Positions 5,872 through 12,042 of a stretch of DNA of 13,678 nucleotides are shown here, piece by piece. The DNA is taken from positions 1 through 13,678 of the forward strand of contig JALVHX010000093.1 of assembly GCA_027028805.1 (NCBI GenBank), in the 5' to 3' direction. The DNA comes from Desulfurococcales archaeon. Lineage in GTDB: Archaea; Thermoproteota; Thermoprotei_A; Sulfolobales; Desulfurococcaceae. A model generated the notes under the pieces. It did no database searches. It had not been told where the DNA came from and worked only from the letters and a program-made list of their open reading frames with translations. Both the position numbers and the translations under genes were made by a program. Position 1 is the first letter of the stretch, and each line of letters begins with the position of its first letter.

Positions 5872-6399
5872 TTATTTATGACTAAACACCTCGTCGTAGT
5901 CTCGGATGCTTCCGGCCTCCCCGGGCCTTGTCTCGGTGTACCCGTTTCTCCTCAGCGCGGCAACCATCTTGTTCAATACCGCGTAGGCCTTGATCGCCGC
6001 CGATGATTCCTCGGGGAAAACGCGTCTCGGATCAATGCTTCTCCTCACCACCCACTGGTTCTCCTCAACCCACCTGCACCTAGCGCTCAGCCTCAGCGTG
6101 TTATCGGTGAAGCCAACTATGAGCGGGTACATTCTACAGGCGAGGGGCCGGTCGGGGTGTATCGAGCACCTGTCGCCCACTAGGAAGGGGCAGTCCCCCT
6201 CTATGACCCACCGGTAGAGGACGGCGACGCAGTCGCCGCCGCGGCAGAAAACCATTAATGGATCAAACCTGAGGCTGAGCCCCCTCTCCCCTGCCAGCTC
6301 CTCCAATCTCCTCTTCTCCCATGGAAAAACCACCGGCGAATCCTCTACGGTGAAGCCTCTGCAACAGTCGCCGCACCCCATGCACCTGAACCTCTTCAA
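5872..6399 (-). CDS. YkgJ-family cysteine-cluster protein (putative zinc- or iron-chelating domain)
   Basis: 175 residues, soluble. The N-terminus carries the family signature CMGCGDCC (Cys6, 9, 12, 13), then a CPFLVGDRCSIHPDRPLACRMYP block with conserved Cys, His-Pro, Arg-Pro and Cys, which together define the YkgJ/UPF0153 family. The cluster is thought to bind Zn or Fe; no reaction is established for the family. Start TTG 6399 is preferred because GGGTGG (6406-6411) lies 6 bases upstream; TTG 6405 would abut this motif directly and add two residues. The C-terminal 40 residues (AAIKAYAVLNKMVAALRRNGY) are helical. A TATA-like GAATAAAATA (6471-6480, minus) would start the transcript near 6448. 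It is divergent from pheS and shares its promoter region; no functional link is evident. Confidence 0.85.
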   Translation of the reverse strand: MKRFRCMGCGDCCRGFTVEDSPVVFPWEKRRLEELAGERGLSLRFDPLMVFCRGGDCVAVLYRWVIEGDCPFLVGDRCSIHPDRPLACRMYPLIVGFTDNTLRLSARCRWVEENQWVVRRSIDPRRVFPEESSAAIKAYAVLNKMVAALRRNGYTETRPGEAGSIRDYDEVFSHK

Positions 6400-6470
6400 C
6401 CACAACCACCCTGTATCCCGCTGGAGAAAACACTCCGCGGCCGGGCTCCCGGAGCGTTCTCGGGGACACG

Positions 6471-6480
6471 TATTTTATTC
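6471..6480 (-). promoter_or_regulatory. TATA box of the YkgJ-type gene
   Basis: The minus strand reads GAATAAAATA, about 70 bases before the TTG start, back to back with the pheS promoter. A start near 6448 would leave a roughly 50-base leader with a small CCGG-GAGC-CCGG hairpin. Confidence 0.45.
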
Positions 6481-6483
6481 CGC

Positions 6484-6520
6484 CACGTGCTTCTCTAAAA
6501 ATATAAGGCCGGCCCACGTG
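6484..6520. promoter_or_regulatory. Paired CACGTG sites flanking the pheS TATA box
   Basis: CACGTG palindromes at 6484-6489 and 6515-6520 are 31 bases apart, about three helical turns, with the pheS TATA box between them. The first also lies 4 bases from the divergent YkgJ TATA box. They look like two half-sites or two dimer sites of one repressor or activator. Function is inferred. Confidence 0.4.
6496..6507 (+). promoter_or_regulatory. TATA box of pheS
   Basis: TAAAAATATAAG is a strong archaeal TATA match in GC-rich flanks. The transcript would start near 6528, leaving a leader of 35-55 bases depending on the start codon. Confidence 0.6.
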
Positions 6521-6564
6521 GCCGTGGACAGGGCCTGGCTGGCTGGAAGCACTCTCTGCAGGGT

Positions 6565-8127
6565 GTGCCTGGAGTGGCTAGGGTGCTGGTTACGCGGAGA
6601 CAACACGCTATTCTCGAGAACATTGTGGGCGAGGAGGGGTTCGTCGCCATAGACTATGTTGCAGATAAGCTTGGGGCGAGGCCCGAGGATCTCATGAGGG
6701 ATCTCGCCGAGCTCGAGAAGAAGGGACTTGTGATCATTGAGAAGAGGATGGACCGCCACCATTATCTAACAGAGGAGGGCGTTGAGGCCCTTCACCGCGG
6801 CATGCCGGAGGAGCGCGTGTACAGGGTTATGCACCGGTGCCTCGGCTCAGGGTTCGACGAGTTCATAGGATGCGTGTCGCGGGAGGGCGAGATCGATGCC
6901 GGGACAGCTAGGATAGGTGCACAACACCTCCTCCGCCACCGATGTATCGCCGTGAGAGACGGGGTCGTGGAGAAGAATGATCCCGAGAAATGCTTCGAGG
7001 CTATAGAGGAGGCCGGGTGGCTGAGGGGGTGGCTCAGGGAGGCTGAGAGGGGTGGCCCCCTACCCCCCGAGGCCGAGAGGGTTCTCAGGAGACGAAAGAT
7101 GATCGAGACGCGGAGGGAGACAAGGATCTATGTAGCGGCCACCCCTCTCCTCAGGGAGCTCTGGGAGAAAGGCGAGATTGGGAGCGGAGAGCTCTTAACG
7201 GTTGTAAAGCCGAGCCGCTACATGGAGCTAGGCCCCGGAACCGTTATAGTGAAGGAGTTCGACCTCGAGATACCCCCGCCACGCGCCCCCATGAGCAGGC
7301 TGAGCCCCTACATGGAGTTCCTCGACATGGTGCGCGAGATACTGGTGGCGATGGGGTTCGAGGAGGTTAAGGGGCCCCACGTCGAGCTCGAGTTCTGGAA
7401 CTTCGACGCATTGTTCCAGGCCCAGGACCACCCGGCCCGCGAGATACATGACACGTTCTATGTGGCCACGCGGCTGGCCGCGAGCCTGCCGAGAGAGCTC
7501 ATAGAGAGGGCTAGGAGTGTTCACGAAGCGGAGTGGCGGTACAGGTTCAGCGAGGAGAAAACCCTCAACCACGTGTTGCGGAGCCAGACAACAGCGGTCT
7601 CGGCCAGGGTTCTCGCCGAGAGGGGGCCGGGGGAGTACAGGTGCTTCAGCCTGGACAGGGTGTTCAGGCCCGAGACCCTTGACGCGAAGCACTCGATGGA
7701 GTTCTATCAGCTGGAGGGGATAATTGTTGGTAGACGCGTATCGTTCCGCCACCTCCTAGCGTTCTTCAAGGAGTTCGCCGCCGCGCTCGGGATAAGGGAT
7801 ATATGGTTCAAGCCCGGCTACTTCCCCTTCACCGAGCCAAGCGTCGAGGGATACATCAAGCATCCCAGGCTGGGCTGGATGGAGGTCTTCCCCGGAGGCA
7901 TGCTGAGGCCGGAGGTCCTGGAGATACTCGGCGTCGAGGGGGTTCAGGTGGCGGCCTGGGGAATAGGCATAGACAGGCTGGCGATGACGGTGCTCGGAAT
8001 AGATGATATAAGGGACCTGTTTACACGCGACATAGACTATGCCGAGAAGATACCGGAGCCGCGCATACCCTTCTTCACAACCCATACATCGGCCCGCCAG
8101 GTAACTGTTCACCGGGTGCCGCTATAG
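6565..8127 (+). CDS. pheS: Phenylalanine--tRNA ligase alpha subunit
   Basis: Class II aminoacyl-tRNA synthetase catalytic subunit, charging tRNA-Phe as an alpha2beta2 enzyme with PheT. About 520 residues, the archaeal/eukaryotic size. An N-terminal winged helix (about 10-75, TRRQHAILENIV to HHYLTEEG) fits the tRNA-binding extension of this group. The catalytic core shows FWNFDALFQAQDHPARE (277-293), SQTTAVSAR (340-348), motif 2 YRCFSLDRVFRPETLD (358-373), the Phe-pocket FPFTEPS, and motif 3 AAWGIGIDRLAM (463-474). All catalytic motifs are intact. Start GTG 6565 gives the longest form; GTG 6574 has GGGTG 8 bases upstream and GTG 6583 has GGAG 8 bases upstream, so the true start may be 3 or 6 residues later. 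pheT is not in this window. The last 19 bases overlap the end of the convergent membrane-protein gene. Confidence 0.96.
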   Translation: MPGVARVLVTRRQHAILENIVGEEGFVAIDYVADKLGARPEDLMRDLAELEKKGLVIIEKRMDRHHYLTEEGVEALHRGMPEERVYRVMHRCLGSGFDEFIGCVSREGEIDAGTARIGAQHLLRHRCIAVRDGVVEKNDPEKCFEAIEEAGWLRGWLREAERGGPLPPEAERVLRRRKMIETRRETRIYVAATPLLRELWEKGEIGSGELLTVVKPSRYMELGPGTVIVKEFDLEIPPPRAPMSRLSPYMEFLDMVREILVAMGFEEVKGPHVELEFWNFDALFQAQDHPAREIHDTFYVATRLAASLPRELIERARSVHEAEWRYRFSEEKTLNHVLRSQTTAVSARVLAERGPGEYRCFSLDRVFRPETLDAKHSMEFYQLEGIIVGRRVSFRHLLAFFKEFAAALGIRDIWFKPGYFPFTEPSVEGYIKHPRLGWMEVFPGGMLRPEVLEILGVEGVQVAAWGIGIDRLAMTVLGIDDIRDLFTRDIDYAEKIPEPRIPFFTTHTSARQVTVHRVPL

Positions 8128-8855
8128 GATAGCCGCCTATACCGCCTATACGCCAGCGCGGCCGCCCCCCACAGGGCCGCGGAGGCCGAGGCCGCGGCCA
8201 CGAGAGGCTCCGGCGCATAGTATTCGAGGGAGGGGTTGTTGCTCCACACGAGACGCATCTCTATATACTCGTAGCCGCTCGTGTTTTCCCTATAGTCGAC
8301 CACAGTGTTGTTCACCCGTAGCTCTACGAGGAACCCCGAGGATGGATCATATCTCATCCACCTATGCTCCCTGATAAACCCCGCCGACTCCAGGACACCG
8401 CTCCTGTTAACCAGCACGTTAACCACGACGACGCCGGAGTAGGAGCCGTTGAAGCCAAGGGATCCGGGATCCACGTAGTATACGACACCCGTATCCCCCA
8501 CCACCATCCTGTTCCCCGGAACCCTGTTATCCAGGGGATACACCCTGCACACGCTCCTCCTGAGACCAGCCTCAACCATGGAGGATGCCGCGCCGCCGAA
8601 GCCCCTCATCCTATACCAGAGATAACGCGTCTCGACGCGCACACCGCCCCCCGATACCATGAACCTGGCCTCGAGAACCCCCTCAACGGACCCCGTGATC
8701 CTCAGGGGCGAGGAGGTGTTGGCTGAGACGGGATAGGAGCCGAACACTATCAATACACTATACCTCGCCACATACCCGCCCGCGCCGCCGCAGTAGCCGC
8801 CCCCCATAAGGGAGGCGAGCACAGCCAGGGCCACAAAATAGTATAGGTGGCTCAT
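8109..8855 (-). CDS. Exported, membrane-anchored surface protein of unknown function
   Basis: 248 residues, no family recognised. The N-terminus (SHLYYFVALAVLASLMGG) is a signal peptide or anchor; the ectodomain is beta-rich with five N-glycosylation sequons (NTS, NGS, NRS, NNT, NTS); a hydrophobic helix near 215-235 (PLVAAASASAALWGAAALAY) is followed by a basic tail (RRYRRL), giving an outside ectodomain anchored at the C-terminus with the tail inside. Cys22 does not sit in a proper lipobox. ATG 8855 has GGTG 8 bases upstream, and a TATA-like CTATATCT (8881-8888, minus) lies close upstream, so the leader is short. The gene stands alone and overlaps pheS tail to tail. Sequons and topology suggest a glycosylated S-layer-associated or pilus-associated surface protein; this is inferred only. 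Confidence 0.75.
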   Translation of the reverse strand: MSHLYYFVALAVLASLMGGGYCGGAGGYVARYSVLIVFGSYPVSANTSSPLRITGSVEGVLEARFMVSGGGVRVETRYLWYRMRGFGGAASSMVEAGLRRSVCRVYPLDNRVPGNRMVVGDTGVVYYVDPGSLGFNGSYSGVVVVNVLVNRSGVLESAGFIREHRWMRYDPSSGFLVELRVNNTVVDYRENTSGYEYIEMRLVWSNNPSLEYYAPEPLVAAASASAALWGAAALAYRRYRRLSYSGTR

Positions 8856-8878
8856 AGCGGAGACACCACTGGATCCGG

Positions 8879-8889
8879 GGAGATATAGC
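8879..8889 (-). promoter_or_regulatory. TATA-like box of the surface-protein gene
   Basis: The minus strand reads GCTATATCTCC about 30 bases upstream of the ATG, consistent with a leaderless or very short-leader transcript. Confidence 0.4.
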
Positions 8890-8988
8890 GGCCGCCTCGC
8901 GCGCCGGCTCCATGTAATTGGTGGCTAATACGCGTCAATATGTGTTTCCCGGGCGCCGCGGGGGCCATGGCTTAAGTGTCTGTCTGTA

Positions 8989-9000
8989 TATAACGTTATA
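8989..9000. promoter_or_regulatory. 12-bp palindrome TATAACGTTATA
   Basis: Perfect dyad, 130 bases upstream of the Tfx-type start. It is a possible dimeric regulator site. Its AT composition means that part of it could also act as a TATA box. Confidence 0.45.
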
Positions 9001-9102
9001 CGTTTCTATCTTATAGCTAATTCTCTTAATATACAATTTATTCGACGCATTTAGGTGTTAGTCATGTTTAACGCTTAGAGATTCAATTTATTATCTACGA
9101 GC

Positions 9103-9114
9103 ACAGACTATATC
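9103..9114 (+). promoter_or_regulatory. Putative TATA box of the Tfx-type gene
   Basis: CAGACTATATCA lies about 16-26 bases before the TTG start, which would give a nearly leaderless transcript. An AGGG (9118-9121) 8 bases from the start may serve as a weak Shine-Dalgarno if transcription starts further upstream. Confidence 0.35.
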
Positions 9115-9129
9115 AATAGGGATAAGGCT

Positions 9130-9672
9130 TTGACGGGTAAACCCTCTATTTGTAGAGAATACATCGAGAAGGGCCCCGAGCACCTGGTCGTAACAATACT
9201 CAACAGTAGCAACGACTTCGTCAAAAAACTCGTCGAGGAATGCCCCAGGAGGAAGATCAAGGGGACATTCTACACGATAGAGGAGGTTGCGATAGGGGTT
9301 CTCTACTACAGAAAAGGCATGTCGCCCAACCAGATAGCCGAGGCCCTCGGCATGAGCAGGAGCAACGTATACGCGTTCATAAGAAAGCTACGCGAGACCG
9401 CGGAGAAGGCGAGGAACACCGTGAGAATATACAACTACCTATCATCCTATATCACCGTCAAAGCAAAGAAGAACACGGGGCTCGACGAGGTCGTGGAGAA
9501 CATATACAGAGAAGCCGACAAGATGCATCTCAGAATACCCTACAAAAGCCTCCAGCTAGCAGAGATAATCAGGAAACACGGCGTCGTAGACGAGGAAAAC
9601 AAGCTGACCAACGATATAATCATAGAAATAGACCTCATGACAAACAAGATCACGATAAAAAAGATACGTTAA
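9130..9672 (+). CDS. Tfx-family DNA-binding transcriptional regulator
   Basis: 180 residues. The helix-turn-helix at about 48-95 (YTIEEVAIGVLYYRKGMSPNQIAEALG-MSRSNVYAFIRKLRETAEKARNTV) matches the pattern of archaeal Tfx proteins, whose helix is followed by RARENIEKARNT-like sequence. The C-terminal VVENIYREADKMHLRIPYKS (121-140) resembles the second Tfx domain, and a beta-rich tail follows. Known Tfx, studied in Methanothermobacter, binds downstream of the fmdE promoter. This protein has about 45 extra N-terminal residues with two cysteines (8, 38). Start TTG 9130 is the longest; no strong Shine-Dalgarno. The gene is richer in Lys and Asn codons and in A on the plus strand than its neighbours and follows an AT-rich region, hinting at a different origin. 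It converges on the antiporter gene; target unknown. Confidence 0.72.
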   Translation: MTGKPSICREYIEKGPEHLVVTILNSSNDFVKKLVEECPRRKIKGTFYTIEEVAIGVLYYRKGMSPNQIAEALGMSRSNVYAFIRKLRETAEKARNTVRIYNYLSSYITVKAKKNTGLDEVVENIYREADKMHLRIPYKSLQLAEIIRKHGVVDEENKLTNDIIIEIDLMTNKITIKKIR

Positions 9673-9881
9673 CGAGAAAAAGAATACAAGACAACAACCA
9701 AGTAGCAAGAAACCAGGAAACACCCCCGGCAACAACCCCCCTCTTCCCCGCCGAGACAATGGTTCATTGAGAGGGGCCTCCGCCAACGGGCCCCGGGGCA
9801 AGGCTAACCCGAACACATAGCCCCATAATACATGTCGGGGGAAGACGGGGTCTCCGGGAAGCCTGTCTACTTGTTTTTCCC
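9673..9881. other. Convergent intergenic region with hairpins and reciprocal T-runs
   Basis: Just after the Tfx stop the plus strand is A/C-rich and nearly T-free (9673-9740), so the minus strand is T/G-rich with TTTTT at 9677-9681. On the plus strand TTGTTTTT lies at 9871-9878, 3 bases before the antiporter stop. Each T-run fits the end of the transcript coming from the opposite side. Between them lie CAATG-GTT-CATTG (9757-9769), GGGGCC-10 bases-GGCCCC (9773-9794) and the palindrome GCCCCGGGGC (9790-9799). Confidence 0.5.
9871..9878 (+). terminator. Oligo-T tract ending the Tfx-type transcript
   Basis: TTGTTTTT about 200 bases beyond the Tfx stop is the only good plus-strand T-run before the antiporter gene. 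Archaeal RNA polymerase terminates on such tracts. Confidence 0.45.
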
Positions 9882-11063
9882 TCACCTAGCCCCCGCTATT
9901 CCGCGGGCCAGCGACTGCACTATCACCGGTGTCGCGAGGCTCGTAGTGTAGATCAGGATCAGGGCGCTTAGATAGATATCCATTCCTATTATACCGCGCT
10001 GGAGCCCCGAGACAGCTATGACGAGGTCCACTCCGGCCCGGGGCATCATCGCGAAGCCTATGAGCCACGCCTCCCTCGGCGGGAGACCAGCCTTGAGGGC
10101 GGCTATCCCGCACCCCAGCACCTTCCCAGCCATACCAGCCGCCACGATCGTGGCCGCCGCCGTCGCCGCCCTCCCCGTCTCGAGGCCCCTGAGAGCCATC
10201 CATGGGTCGAGGAGGAGGCCGGCGTATATGAAGAAGAAGGGTGTCGCGAAGTTTAGGAGGAGGACGAAGCGCTCCCTGAACCCGTAGCCCCTGAGCGCCT
10301 CCGCGAACCCCAGGCCCGCGAAATATGCTCCTATCAACGGGCTCAGGCCGAGATAGCTCGTCACCGCCGCCACGCCTATCCCTAGTATGAGGAGCTCTAT
10401 CTCCGGCGTAGCCTCCTCCTTAGCCCTCCCTATGATCGCCGAGAGTATGCGCGACGAGTACCTGTTTATCAGGTAGAAGGCGGCGGCCGTGAACCCCAGG
10501 CCCGCTAGGATGCCGCCAAGCCTCTCATAGCCGAGAGCCTCCTCGGCCACAACGCTATACACTATGCTGAACAACACCATGGCCATGACATCATCGGCCA
10601 CCGCCGCGCCCATAACGATCTCCCCGACCCTGTCCCTGAGAAGCCCCAGCTGTGAGAGAACAGCCACGCTAACCCCAACGCTCGTAGGGGCAAGTATCAC
10701 GGCCAGGAAAAGCGACTCCTCGAAGCCGTAGCCGAGAAACCATCCAGCCAGGAAGGCGAGCACCGTCGTAGCCGCCACCCCGCCGGCCGCGACCAGCATA
10801 GAGCCCATACCATAGCGTCTGAGCTCGGAGAGGCTTGAATCCATGCCGGCGAGAAATATCAATACAACAATACCTATCCAGGCAAGCGTCGCGATGCCGT
10901 GATGAGGCTCAACGAGCCCGAAAACAGTCGGCCCCACAATAATCCCGGCAAGCAGATCCCCTAGAAGCGGCGGCTGGCCGAGCCTTATGACAAGCTCCTC
11001 AAACACCTTGGCCGCCACAAGGAGAACCAGTATATCGACCAGTATAGCCGCCTCACCGCCCAA
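9882..11063 (-). CDS. Cation/proton antiporter, CPA2 (KefB/NapA) family
   Basis: 393-residue inner-membrane transporter with about 12 predicted helices, exchanging Na+ or K+ for protons. Visible marks: QPPLLGDLLAGIIVGPTVFG (30-49) and FLAGMDSSL (70-78), typical of the first helices; APTSVGVSVAVLSQLGLL (125-142), the unwound-helix region; and AAVADDVMAM with Asp157-Asp158, the paired acidic residues that mark electrogenic Na+/H+ exchange in NapA-type members. Late in the protein, MMPRAGVDLVIAVSG has Ala-Gly where many CPA2 proteins have Gly-Glu. There is no TrkA/RCK tail, so it is a bare membrane domain. Start TTG 11063 is chosen because GGGGTGG (11071-11077) lies 7 bases upstream; a longer TTG start at 11099 has no Shine-Dalgarno. 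It is divergent from the DUF432-MscS operon, suggesting a shared role in ion and turgor balance. Confidence 0.88.
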   Translation of the reverse strand: MGGEAAILVDILVLLVAAKVFEELVIRLGQPPLLGDLLAGIIVGPTVFGLVEPHHGIATLAWIGIVVLIFLAGMDSSLSELRRYGMGSMLVAAGGVAATTVLAFLAGWFLGYGFEESLFLAVILAPTSVGVSVAVLSQLGLLRDRVGEIVMGAAVADDVMAMVLFSIVYSVVAEEALGYERLGGILAGLGFTAAAFYLINRYSSRILSAIIGRAKEEATPEIELLILGIGVAAVTSYLGLSPLIGAYFAGLGFAEALRGYGFRERFVLLLNFATPFFFIYAGLLLDPWMALRGLETGRAATAAATIVAAGMAGKVLGCGIAALKAGLPPREAWLIGFAMMPRAGVDLVIAVSGLQRGIIGMDIYLSALILIYTTSLATPVIVQSLARGIAGAR

Positions 11064-11080
11064 GACACTGCCACCCCGGT

Positions 11081-11097
11081 GCTCCACGCCGTGGAAC
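11081..11097 (-). repeat. Leader hairpin just upstream of the antiporter ribosome-binding site
   Basis: On the minus strand GTTCCAC-GGC-GTGGAGC forms a 7-bp stem (one G-U pair) with a 3-base loop, 3 bases before the GGGGTGG Shine-Dalgarno. Its presence supports reading this as leader, not coding, sequence. Confidence 0.5.
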
Positions 11098-11135
11098 AAG
11101 GGGGACTCGCGGAGCCAGAGCTAACATATAGGTGA

Positions 11136-11162
11136 TCTATAAATAAGGGTGGCTATAATAGA
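11136..11162. promoter_or_regulatory. Divergent promoters of the antiporter and the DUF432-MscS operon
   Basis: CTTATTTATAG (11138-11147 on the minus strand) is a good TATA box for the antiporter, with a start near 11115. On the plus strand GGCTATAATAGA (11151-11162), or the same first tract read in reverse, can serve the DUF432 gene, giving a leader of about 80-100 bases. The two promoters overlap or abut, so the two transcription units may compete for polymerase. Confidence 0.5.
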
Positions 11163-11263
11163 CACCCTAGCCGTCGCCGAGAAAAACCTCTCCACCAACA
11201 TATCAAGGAGGGACGAGAACAGCCGCCCCTGCCACCGGCCTCTCCCCGGGAGGGACACATGAC

Positions 11264-12040
11264 ATGACGGGATACGGCGAGGAGCTGGGAGAACTCGTCA
11301 TAGGCGACTGCTCGGCCGCGGCCGAGAGGACTGGGAGAAACATAGTATATACCAGGCGGTGCAGGGGGATCGGGGAGAAGAAGCTGTACCTGGCGGGCGC
11401 CGAGAGGCTCGTGGTCAAGCCTATTTACCCTGTTCTATACCCAAAACACTTTACCACGTATATACTCATCCACCTCTCCCCGCCCATCCATATAGCGCCG
11501 AGAGCCTGGACAACCGTCTATATAGAGGTCCCGGTCGACATAGCGGTCTACGCTTACACCGGGAGAAGAGAGGAGGGAGGCCTGGAGAAGCTGGCCGCGC
11601 CACTCAGAGCCATAGGGGCGGCGCCCGAGACACAATGGTTCTCGATAATAGACGTGTTCCCCGTGGACAGGGTGAAGTACACGCTCTACGGGCCGCCGGA
11701 GAACGGGGTTCTAGCACGCCACCATGTATCCAGGCCCATGGACGAGCCCGGCGAGGCGAGGCCCGGCGCCGCCTACGCGAGGCTGGTTCTGAGGAACAGG
11801 ATAGATGAATGGGTCACGGTGACACGCGTCCTCTACGACTCGAGGAGGCTCCGGCTCGGCTACAGGCATGGCTCCTGGGAGGCTTTTCTCCAGGAGACAC
11901 ACATGGCTATAACGGGCCGCGGCGCCGCCACAATATCCTATGGAGGCCACTGGGCCAGGGACCTGAGGCTCGTGCCCGACCCAGAGCACCTGAGGCCGGG
12001 CCGCATACCGGTCGACACGGATATGCTGTGGGGTGTCTAG
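11264..12040 (+). CDS. DUF432 family protein
   Basis: 258 residues, likely soluble. The sequence VVKPIYPVLYPKHFTTYILIHLSPPIHIAPRAWTTVYIEVPVDIAVYAY (about 50-100), with alternating hydrophobic strands, fits the archaeal DUF432 family as I remember it; I could not test this by search. The rest is beta-rich, with no membrane span or signal peptide, and the C-terminal half repeats strand patterns (TISYGGHWARDLRLVP). No activity is known. ATG 11264 has GGGAGGG 9 bases upstream; part of that motif can pair with CTCC just before it. The stop TAG is 2 bases before the GTG of the mscS-type gene, so the two are surely cotranscribed and probably translationally coupled. This suggests a role as partner or regulator of the channel. 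No catalytic motif was seen. Confidence 0.72.
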   Translation: MTGYGEELGELVIGDCSAAAERTGRNIVYTRRCRGIGEKKLYLAGAERLVVKPIYPVLYPKHFTTYILIHLSPPIHIAPRAWTTVYIEVPVDIAVYAYTGRREEGGLEKLAAPLRAIGAAPETQWFSIIDVFPVDRVKYTLYGPPENGVLARHHVSRPMDEPGEARPGAAYARLVLRNRIDEWVTVTRVLYDSRRLRLGYRHGSWEAFLQETHMAITGRGAATISYGGHWARDLRLVPDPEHLRPGRIPVDTDMLWGV

Positions 12041-12042
12041 CT

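Larger units (their letters stand above)
8890..9129. other. AT-rich intergenic region upstream of the Tfx-type gene
   Basis: The first 80 bases are GC-rich; from about 8980 the sequence turns AT-rich up to the Tfx start. It contains a 12-bp perfect palindrome (8989-9000), CAATTTATT at 9034-9042 and again at 9084-9092, exactly 50 bases apart, and several TATA-like tracts. I see no ORF in it. It looks like a regulatory region, or an insertion of foreign AT-rich DNA. Confidence 0.45.

Noticed and set aside
5779..5873. Two overlapping micro-ORFs (16 and 19 codons) after the YkgJ-type stop, the first overlapping the stop as TAATG
   Set aside because: Too short, no Shine-Dalgarno, no recognisable content; more likely chance in a 3' region.
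7228..7752. Minus-strand ORF of 174 codons inside pheS
   Set aside because: Antisense shadow of the intact pheS catalytic core.
9240..9770. Plus-strand ORF of 176 codons overlapping the Tfx-type gene
   Set aside because: Very Arg/Gln/His-rich, a frame-shifted reading of the A-rich Tfx gene, which has a recognisable domain in its own frame.
11149..11262. A 37-codon ORF (GTG 11149) ending one base before the DUF432 start
   Set aside because: It overlaps the promoter tract, its start lies before the likely transcription start, and the sequence looks random; the position before a Shine-Dalgarno is not enough.
11809..12042. N-terminal extension of the MscS ORF
   Set aside because: It lies wholly within the DUF432 gene in another frame and is low-complexity Arg/Pro/Gly-rich; GTG 12043 has a good Shine-Dalgarno.
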